From Oligoflexus sp. (GTDB taxonomy: Bacteria > Bdellovibrionota_B > Oligoflexia > Oligoflexales > Oligoflexaceae), in the NCBI RefSeq assembly GCF_035712445.1, contig NZ_DASTAT010000018.1:81474-145473 (forward strand): 64,000 bases of DNA, given 5' to 3'. Both the position numbers and the translations under genes were made by a program. Positions 57,809 through 64,000 of this stretch are shown here, one piece after another; position 1 is the first letter of the stretch, and each line of letters begins with the position of its first letter. The notes under the pieces are model-generated. The model was not told where the DNA came from. It did not search any database and was given only the letters and a program-made list of their open reading frames with translations.

Positions 57809-59604
57809 ACATTCTGCTCGTCATCGGCAAGAGTCAAAACCTAAGGGCCTTTGACCTTCTGGAGCCTTTGGCAGAAGTTCATGCTGTTCGTGCCGCCACC
57901 TTCCTGCATGCCTTGCGCAAAACGATTTACACCTCGAAGCTCGCCCTCCAAAGTTTCCTTGAAGACCAGCATCTGCCGGGCTATATGCTCGGCCTTGAAG
58001 ATGAGCTGGCCCGTGCGGACCTTGTGATTGCCTCTGGATTTATCGATCAGTCCACGCAGCAGGCGCTGCGGTATTGCCATCAGCATCAGAAGCCGCTCTT
58101 GATCTTTTCAAGTGACCCCATGGATCTGAAATGGGCCATGGATCATGATCAGCCCGCTTTGGACGATCTTTTGAAATGCGCGAGTGGATTTTTGGTTTAT
58201 GGAGACGAGGCGGCGGAGTCGCTGCGCTTTATCGGTATTGATAGCGATCGCATTCAGTCTTTGGCACCGCGCATTCACACGCGACGCATGGATTTTCAGC
58301 CCCAGAATCGAGAGCGGTTCCGTCAGTATATCAAGATGCCGAATGATGTGTTTCTGATCAGCTGCTGTGATCCCCTTGCGCATGATACGGGAGCGCGGAA
58401 TCTTCTGTTTGCGCTCAAGTATTTAACTGACCATAACCAGGAGATCGCCTCCCGGCTGCGGCTGCTGTTTACAGGCAGTGGGCAGAACAAGGAGGCCCTG
58501 AAATACCTCGCTGTGGATCTTGGTCTGGCCCGTCAGCTGCTTTTCATCTCGCAGGATACCAGCCCCTTTCAAAAGGATCTTTATAGTGCCACGGACCTTG
58601 CCATCTCGTGGATCCATCAGTCGGATATGGAGAGCGCTCATGCCTCCTTCTGGATCCTCGAAGCCATGGCCTGCGGCGCGCGTCCCCTGGTGAGCGCCCA
58701 TCATCCTTTGGCCGAGGCCCTGGCCCCCATCTTTGCGGTCGAGCAGAACGATTATGGGACACTGGCTGCCGAGCTGCAGAAGGTTTATGAAGAGCGCGAG
58801 CTGCCCGCCTATGGTCGTCAGGCTCTGGTCGAACAATGCCGCTATCAGTTCGATGCGGCGGATACAGCCCCGATCGTCGAAGCCTTTATTCAAAAGCTCG
58901 CCTCCAAGACCCCACAGGGGACTTTTGGTGGACTCAATCAGGACTTTTACATACTCCTGGCTCGTTTGAAGCGAGAAGCCTCAGACGCCAGCCTGGACGA
59001 ATTGGTGCCGCTCATTGATGAGGGTCTTCAGACCTGGGCCTGGCATCCGGAATTCCGGGCGCAGCTCCAGCTCTTCAAAGGGCATCTCCTTCTGAAGAAC
59101 AACGACCTTGATGGCGCGATGAACTGCTTTGAACTTTGCACCGCGGATGAGTGCGTCCACCGTGAGGCCTACCTTGGTCTGGCCCGTATTGCCTATCTGA
59201 CATATGCAAGTGAAGAGGCGCTGTCCTTTTATCGGAAGGCCCTGGCCATCAAACCCAATGACCCGGAATCCATGGCGGGACTGGGTCAGGTCTATCGCAA
59301 AACCGGCATGCCGGATGACGCCGTCTATTGGCTCGGCCGCAGCCTGAGCGTCGATATCGAAAATCAGTCCACGCTCTATGCTTTAACGCAGGCCTGCCTG
59401 GAATGTGTTGATATGGATCGCGCCATTGATGTTCTGGAGCAGCTGATCAGTATCATCGGGGAAAAAGGACCGGTGGTGATGGCTCTGGGGCAGCTCTATT
59501 ACAAGGTCGGGGAGTGTGAGAAGGGTCGGCTTTTAGTCGATCAGGCTTTGCTCCTGAGCGATCAAAAGCCGTTCAAAACAATCAAGATCTCAAACGCTGG
59601 TTGA
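57793..59604 (+). CDS. Glycosyltransferase-like (GT-B) domain fused to TPR repeats
   Basis: The 603-residue protein has a GT4-like GT-B region (residues 1-350: LLFTGSGQNKEALKYLA, then FWILEAMACGARPLVSA, the nucleotide-sugar acceptor-binding part with Glu) and a C-terminal TPR array (about 390-600: ALSFYRKALAIKPNDPESMAG). The fusion could glycosylate a partner bound by the TPRs or tie sugar transfer to assembly. It overlaps the protease gene by 16 bp and so is coupled to it. The sugar donor and target are unknown. Confidence 0.75.
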   Translation: MDGKLNILLVIGKSQNLRAFDLLEPLAEVHAVRAATFLHALRKTIYTSKLALQSFLEDQHLPGYMLGLEDELARADLVIASGFIDQSTQQALRYCHQHQKPLLIFSSDPMDLKWAMDHDQPALDDLLKCASGFLVYGDEAAESLRFIGIDSDRIQSLAPRIHTRRMDFQPQNRERFRQYIKMPNDVFLISCCDPLAHDTGARNLLFALKYLTDHNQEIASRLRLLFTGSGQNKEALKYLAVDLGLARQLLFISQDTSPFQKDLYSATDLAISWIHQSDMESAHASFWILEAMACGARPLVSAHHPLAEALAPIFAVEQNDYGTLAAELQKVYEERELPAYGRQALVEQCRYQFDAADTAPIVEAFIQKLASKTPQGTFGGLNQDFYILLARLKREASDASLDELVPLIDEGLQTWAWHPEFRAQLQLFKGHLLLKNNDLDGAMNCFELCTADECVHREAYLGLARIAYLTYASEEALSFYRKALAIKPNDPESMAGLGQVYRKTGMPDDAVYWLGRSLSVDIENQSTLYALTQACLECVDMDRAIDVLEQLISIIGEKGPVVMALGQLYYKVGECEKGRLLVDQALLLSDQKPFKTIKISNAG

Positions 59605-60015
59605 ACCGAATCCACCCTGGCGCTGACCGCCGACGGGAAGTTCCAGACGTCCAACAAGGTTGAGCGCCATCTGGGCGATGCGATCGCCCTTCTGGATCGT
59701 AAAGGGCTCGCGGCCGAGATTCAGCAGCAAAACCCCTATTTCTTCACGATAATCCGCATCAATCGTGCCCACACCGTTGGCCAGTGTAATGGCATTCTTG
59801 CGAGCCAGACCCGAGCGAGCCCGGATCTGCAGTTCGGGGATGAATCCCGTGGGGACCTTGGACCATTCCACTTCGGAGATCCAAACGCCCGTAGGGACAC
59901 AGGCCACCGTACCTGGCTCAATCACCAGACCTTCACGCGCCACCAGATCGGCGGCAGCGCTGTGTTCGGTCATATAACGCGGTGTGCATTCTTCATGAAA
60001 GCGAAACTGGAACAT
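59590..60015 (-). CDS. dut: Deoxyuridine 5'-triphosphate nucleotidohydrolase
   Basis: The 141-residue trimeric dUTPase carries motif 1 (AAADLVA), RARSGLA, GTIDADYREEI, DRIAQM and the C-terminal RQGGFGSTS that closes the active site. It keeps dUTP low and supplies dUMP. It is 9 bp after pnp in the same direction. Its 3' end overlaps the convergent glycosyltransferase-TPR gene by 15 bp. Confidence 0.96.
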   Translation of the reverse strand: MFQFRFHEECTPRYMTEHSAAADLVAREGLVIEPGTVACVPTGVWISEVEWSKVPTGFIPELQIRARSGLARKNAITLANGVGTIDADYREEIGVLLLNLGREPFTIQKGDRIAQMALNLVGRLELPVGGQRQGGFGSTSV

Positions 60016-60024
60016 GACTCACCC

Positions 60025-62109
60025 TTAAACGGTGGGACGTTTGCCCAATGCATCCTTGCGACTCAGCTTGATTTTGCCTTGGCGATCGACGTCGATCACT
60101 TTCACCAAAACCTGCTCGCCTTCGTTCACGATATCGGTCACGCGATCGACTTTACGGTTCTCAAGCTGCGAGATGTGCAGAAGACCTTCCAGGCCTGGGC
60201 GCAGCTCGACGAATGCTCCGAAGTCGACGACTTTTTTGATCGTACCGAGGTAGATCGCGCCCACTTCAGGATCGGCGGTGATGGCGCGAATGGCTTGTTT
60301 CGCGCGTTCAGCCGATGCTCCGTCCGGAGCCATGATGTTGACGATACCGTTGTCGCTGATATCGATCTTGACCTGCAGGTCCGCCACCAGTTTCTTGATG
60401 GTTTTGCCGCCGGGACCGATAAGGTCGCGGATCTTGTCTTCCTTGATTTTGATTTCAAAGATCTGCGGTGCCCACTGGCTCAGTTCCGCAGGCTCGTTGA
60501 TCGTCGCCACCAGTTTTTTCAGGATGAACTGACGACCTTCTTTCGCCTGGGCCAGAGCTTCGGCGAGGATCTTCTTATTCAGACCCGAGATCTTGATATC
60601 CATCTGGAGAGCGGTGATACCTTCCTGGCCGCCAGTGACTTTAAAGTCCATGTCGCCGAGGTGATCTTCATCGCCGAGGATATCGGAAAGGACAGCGTAC
60701 TTGTCACCTTCCATCACGAGGCCCATGGCAATACCGGCCACAGGTTGCTTGATGGGCACACCGGCGTCGAGCAAAGCCATGGTGCCTGCGCACACAGTGG
60801 CCATCGACGACGAACCGTTGGATTCCAGAACTTCGGAAACCAGACGGATGGTGTAGTTGAACTTGTTGGTTTCGGGCAGGACCGCTTCCAAAGCTTTATA
60901 AGCCAAGGCACCGTGACCCACTTCGCGACGACCAGGAGCACGCATAGGTTTCGCTTCACCGACCGAGAAGGGCGGGAAGTTATAGTGAAGCATGAAAGCT
61001 TTTTTGAAGTTGGCTTGCAGGATGGAATCCATCCGCTGCTCATCATCCGCCGAACCCAGAGTGACAGTGGCCAAAGCCTGAGTTTCACCGCGGGTGAAGA
61101 GAGCCGAACCGTGCGTTCTTTTCAGAACTTTGGTTTCGCAGGTGATCTGACGAATATCCGTGAACGAACGGCCGTCGATCCGCTTGCGATCATCCAGGAT
61201 CATGTTGCGCATGGAAACGTAAATCAGTTTCTCATAAGCAGCGGCTAAAGCCTTGCCGCGAGCGCTGTCACCGTCAGGATTGAGTTCAGTGACGATCTTA
61301 TCTTTCAGCGCTTTCAGGCCTTTGACGCGGGCTTGCTTTTCACGAATCTGCAGAGCTTCGCGGGCGTGGCCTTCGAGGTGCTGCACTTCGGGATAAACAG
61401 TATCAGCCAGCGTGTTCCCGGTCAGGGTGCGCTTGGGTTTGCCGATTTCTTTCTGAACTTCCTTCTGCATCTCGAAGAGCGGCCTCATGGCATCATGAGC
61501 AAAGGTGATCGCTTCGATCATCTCGTCTTCGGAAAGGAAGTTCGCGGCCGCTTCCACCATCAGAACAGCGTCTGGATTGGCGGCGAGCGTCAGGTCGAGG
61601 TCGCCCTCTTCACCCAAAACGGGATCGAGGACGAGTTGGCCGTCTTTCTTGCCAACGCGAATAGAGGCCACAGGGCCATTGAAAGGAATATCACTGATCA
61701 TCAAAGCTGTACTGGCACCGACCATAGCCAAAGGCGCAGGGTGATGCAAAGGATCCACCGACATCACGGTGCAGACAACTTGAGTTTCGCAGAGGAATTC
61801 TTCAGGAAAGCTGGGGCGAAGAGGGCGGTCGATTACGCGGGCTGTCAGGACTTCGGCTTCACTGGGCTTGGTTTCCCTTTTCACGAATCCACCGGGGATC
61901 CGTCCGGCCGCATAAAACTTTTCAATGTAGTCGACGCTTAGCGGGAAGAAGTCCTGTCCTTCCTTCGGGGCCTCTGAAGCACAGACAGTCACAAGGACCT
62001 GAGTGTCGCCACAGCTGACCATGACGGAGCCATTGGCTTGTTTCGCAAACTTTTGGAATTCGAAACATATGGTTTTGTCGCCGACTTTGGCTTCCTTGAT
62101 TAGGGACAT
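60025..62109 (-). CDS. pnp: Polynucleotide phosphorylase
   Basis: The 694-residue phosphorolytic exoribonuclease has two RNase PH domains, a KH domain with GPGGKTIKKL (about residue 565) and a C-terminal S1 domain (GAIYLGTIKKVVDFGAFVEL). It degrades mRNA 3'-5' and can add tails. The ATG 62109 ribosome-binding site is weak. It follows rpsO with a long terminator-like hairpin in between, the arrangement at which PNPase autoregulation through RNase III occurs in E. coli. Confidence 0.97.
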   Translation of the reverse strand: MSLIKEAKVGDKTICFEFQKFAKQANGSVMVSCGDTQVLVTVCASEAPKEGQDFFPLSVDYIEKFYAAGRIPGGFVKRETKPSEAEVLTARVIDRPLRPSFPEEFLCETQVVCTVMSVDPLHHPAPLAMVGASTALMISDIPFNGPVASIRVGKKDGQLVLDPVLGEEGDLDLTLAANPDAVLMVEAAANFLSEDEMIEAITFAHDAMRPLFEMQKEVQKEIGKPKRTLTGNTLADTVYPEVQHLEGHAREALQIREKQARVKGLKALKDKIVTELNPDGDSARGKALAAAYEKLIYVSMRNMILDDRKRIDGRSFTDIRQITCETKVLKRTHGSALFTRGETQALATVTLGSADDEQRMDSILQANFKKAFMLHYNFPPFSVGEAKPMRAPGRREVGHGALAYKALEAVLPETNKFNYTIRLVSEVLESNGSSSMATVCAGTMALLDAGVPIKQPVAGIAMGLVMEGDKYAVLSDILGDEDHLGDMDFKVTGGQEGITALQMDIKISGLNKKILAEALAQAKEGRQFILKKLVATINEPAELSQWAPQIFEIKIKEDKIRDLIGPGGKTIKKLVADLQVKIDISDNGIVNIMAPDGASAERAKQAIRAITADPEVGAIYLGTIKKVVDFGAFVELRPGLEGLLHISQLENRKVDRVTDIVNEGEQVLVKVIDVDRQGKIKLSRKDALGKRPTV

Positions 62110-62146
62110 CTTAAGAAAACTCCGAAAAAGATTGGCAGCCCGCCAA

Positions 62147-62205
62147 ATTAAAAAACGTCTTTACCTTTGCCAACAGTATCAAGTTACTGGCGAGAGATAA
62201 AGACG
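62147..62205 (-). terminator. Long hairpin/terminator between rpsO and pnp
   Basis: On the minus strand the stem CGTCTTTA / TAAAGACG (plus-strand positions 62156-62163 and 62198-62205), extended inside by GCCAGTAA-type pairing, is followed by TTTTTT. It can end rpsO transcripts and may be the RNase III-sensitive leader of pnp. Confidence 0.82.
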
Positions 62206-62224
62206 CTTTGTGATTTGGTATGTA

Positions 62225-62494
62225 TTATTTGCGCAGGCCAAGTTCAGAAATGAGATTCTTGTAAGCGTTGGTATCTTTGTTCTTCAGGTAAGTCAGAAGA
62301 CGTTTACGCTGACCAACGAGTTTCATCAGACCTAAACGGGAGTGATGATCTTTCTCATGCACTTTGAAGTGACCATTCAAGGTCTGCAGACGGCGAGTCA
62401 GCAAAGCGATTTGCACTTCTGGGGAAGCGGTGTCGCCGGGTTTCTTGGCGAATTTTTGAACGATTTCAGAGGTTTCAGCTTTGCTCAAAGCCAT
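62225..62494 (-). CDS. rpsO: 30S ribosomal protein S15
   Basis: The 89-residue S15 has the conserved [42 protein letters not shown] segments. It binds the central domain of 16S rRNA. ATG 62494 has an AAGGA site. It is upstream of pnp as in most bacteria. Confidence 0.99.
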   Translation of the reverse strand: MALSKAETSEIVQKFAKKPGDTASPEVQIALLTRRLQTLNGHFKVHEKDHHSRLGLMKLVGQRKRLLTYLKNKDTNAYKNLISELGLRK

Positions 62495-62827
62495 GTCATA
62501 TCCTTCCTAACTGAGAGCTTATACGCGTTGAATCAGCATAGCCCCGGTTTTCGGGCGATGTAAGCAGGCAAACTACCTATAATGTGCGCACATTGCAAGC
62601 TTCGTCTTCTTACCGGGTACGGTTTTTCCAGTCTCATGGCGATTCTGGGCTTATTTTTAATGATTTCTCACAGAATTCCGATACTATTTTAGGAATTGAC
62701 AAAACTCCGTTGTTTTGTCATAAAACGCCACTGCTACACGGTAATGATGACTTCCTATTGATAAGCTGTTGTTCCCCGCTGCGCTGGTTCCCTGACAAAA
62801 TTTCTCGGTTTCGAGAAGGAGACGGTG
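62495..62827. other. Divergent promoter region rpsO / carD
   Basis: It holds a perfect 14-bp palindrome AATGTGCGCACATT (62581-62594) with TATAAT reading plus at 62578-62583, and the CarD promoter listed separately. No gene is seen in the 333 bp. Confidence 0.55.
62696..62724 (+). promoter_or_regulatory. Sigma-70 promoter for the CarD gene
   Basis: TTGACA (62696-62701), a 17-base spacer and CATAAA (62719-62724), giving a leader of about 95 nt before ATG 62828. Confidence 0.7.
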
Positions 62828-63325
62828 ATGACCTTTCCAGCCGGCTACAAAGTAGTCCATAAAACCCACGGGGTAGGCGAAATCCAAGGAGTTGAAAGTC
62901 TCACCTTGGGCGGTCAATCGCAGGATTATTACATCCTGAAGATATTGGCTACCGGATTAATGGTAAGATTTCCGAAAATCAATTCTCCTCAAGTGATTCG
63001 CGAACTCGTCAGTGATGACGACATTGCTCGTATTTTTGCCATTCTCGGTGAACCGCCGAAAACGTATTCCGCGATCTGGAACCGTCGGAAGAAGGAATTC
63101 ACCGACAAGATTCGTTCGGGTTCCCTGTTTGAAATCGCGGAAGTGCTGCGTGATCTTTCCGGCAAGGATCGCTTGCGCCAGCCTTCGTACGGTGAGAAGG
63201 AAATGATCGACCGCGCCAAGGCTCGCCTTGTCAGTGAAATTTCCGCCGCCAAATGTCGCGTTCCCGGCGACGTCGAGCACGAACTCGACGAGGCTCTCGA
63301 TTCAAAATCCCGAGCAAGTTCTTGA
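62828..63325 (+). CDS. CarD-family transcription regulator
   Basis: The 165-residue protein has an N-terminal RNA-polymerase-interacting Tudor-like domain (PAGYKVVHKTHGVGEIQGVE, shared with TRCF) and a helical C-terminal domain (ALEVLRDLSGKDRLRQPSYGEKEM-like). CarD/CdnL stabilises promoter open complexes, notably at rRNA genes. ATG 62828 with GAAGGAG is preferred to the overlapping GTG 62825. Confidence 0.92.
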   Translation: MTFPAGYKVVHKTHGVGEIQGVESLTLGGQSQDYYILKILATGLMVRFPKINSPQVIRELVSDDDIARIFAILGEPPKTYSAIWNRRKKEFTDKIRSGSLFEIAEVLRDLSGKDRLRQPSYGEKEMIDRAKARLVSEISAAKCRVPGDVEHELDEALDSKSRASS

Positions 63326-63396
63326 TACCTTGCCCCCAGCCGTAGTATTCCAGGATCATGTCCGGAATGCTTGTTGACGAGGTTGGGCCCTAAATT

Positions 63397-64000
63397 ATGC
63401 AAATCATCAATGTGATGGCTTCCAGTCTCGACGGCCGCATCGGCCTTCACGATCGTGAAGGTGATGCGGAACGTCAAACCGTGGGCCTTTCAGGCAATGC
63501 CGATCAGCGGCATCTGCGCCTGCAGATGGAAAGTTGCGATGCCATCATTGTGGGTGCGACCAGCATTCGTGCCAATGGCGAATGTCTCGATCATCCGGGA
63601 CGCTTGGGGACCCCTCCCGCCTGGTATATCTTCGCCCAGAAACCTTTGCCGCCCGGTATCGCGTTCTGGAAGCAGACGCACATTCCGCGTTATCTGCTTT
63701 CCTCCACGCCATTGCCTCTTCCACAAGGCAGCGGCGTGACCAATCTCGTCTTCGGTACCGAAGACCCCGCGCTTTTTCTCCATTCGTTTCTTTTGCAAAA
63801 AAAGCATGAAGAATGCCTTTTGTTTGGCGGTGGTATCATCAACAATTGGTTTTATCGACAAGGGCTCGTCGATGAACTGCGCCTGACCCTGGCTCCGCTC
63901 TTCATTGGGCAATCCGCAGCGCCTTTTCTGATCGCTCCCGAACTTCCGCGCAAGGTCAAATTTTCCTTGCTTGCTTCCCACAGCGAGGAAAGTTTTGTAT
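63397..64000 (+). CDS. RibD C-terminal/dihydrofolate-reductase-like protein (3' end outside window)
   Basis: The frame opens at ATG 63397 and has no stop before the window edge; 201 codons are visible. The start MQIINVMASSLDGRIG and the later LLFGGGIINNWFYRQGLVDELRLTLAPLFIG fit the RibD_C/DHFR-like fold that reduces riboflavin precursors or folate-like substrates with NADPH. The middle (ESCDAIIVGATSIRAN) is the NADPH-binding part. No deaminase domain precedes it, so it is the stand-alone type; the exact substrate is unknown. Confidence 0.82.
   Translation, partial: MQIINVMASSLDGRIGLHDREGDAERQTVGLSGNADQRHLRLQMESCDAIIVGATSIRANGECLDHPGRLGTPPAWYIFAQKPLPPGIAFWKQTHIPRYLLSSTPLPLPQGSGVTNLVFGTEDPALFLHSFLLQKKHEECLLFGGGIINNWFYRQGLVDELRLTLAPLFIGQSAAPFLIAPELPRKVKFSLLASHSEESFV

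Overview
The window looks like a chromosomal segment of a moderately GC-rich Gram-negative bacterium. I infer a member of the Bdellovibrionota/Oligoflexia. The reasons are a TIGR02147-family regulator, many lipoproteins with clear lipoboxes, an NtrY/NtrX pair, CarD, PilZ and TPR proteins, and sigma-28 (FliA) promoter matches implying flagellar-type regulation. No insertion sequence, prophage or CRISPR array was seen. The assignment rests on gene content, not on a database search.

Layout. 1-4322: truncated RecQ-like helicase, PhnP-like metallo-hydrolase, alanine dehydrogenase and two RNA methyltransferases. 4323-10183: a lipoprotein island. Two divergent operons start from back-to-back sigma-28-like promoters at 5484-5510 (-) and 5656-5682 (+). 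One encodes an EF-hand lipoprotein and a cytochrome-c-like lipoprotein; the other encodes a TIGR02147 regulator, a DUF4382 lipoprotein and the first member of a three-paralogue family of four-cysteine lipoproteins. 10416-15182: CBS protein, THUMP methyltransferase, cyclophilin, MsrQ, TadA and a tyrosine-recombinase-like protein with degraded active site. 15268-21769: exported protein, NtrY-NtrX, DUF4388 protein and an RlmB-like methyltransferase.

21777-39782 is the translation/transcription core in the classical order: tRNA-Thr, Tyr, Gly, Thr, tuf, tRNA-Trp, secE, nusG, rplK, rplA, rplJ, rplL, rpoB, rpoC, then rpsL, rpsG, fusA and tRNA-Val. It has two intra-operon terminators or attenuators (rplL/rpoB and rpsG/fusA), a leader of about 500 nt before rpoB, and a PurR-like palindrome between secE and nusG.

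39888-55027: ftsY, a run of exported proteins (beta-barrel candidate, metzincin-like lipoprotein, small lipoprotein), an unknown 572-residue protein, a CheY-like regulator, an orphan oligopeptide-binding protein, a basic RHH-like protein followed by a candidate small RNA with anti-Shine-Dalgarno motifs, oligoribonuclease, a DsbA-like protein, a PilZ protein behind a third sigma-28-like promoter, a NamZ/DUF1343 protein and a TPR protein. 55256-64000: S41 protease, a glycosyltransferase-TPR fusion, dut, pnp, rpsO, a CarD-family regulator and a RibD-C/DHFR-like gene cut by the window edge.

The most likely undescribed system is the 4.3-10.2 kb island: six lipoproteins around one TIGR02147 regulator, driven at least partly by sigma-28-like promoters and flanked by a recurring TTGTACACAA-type element.
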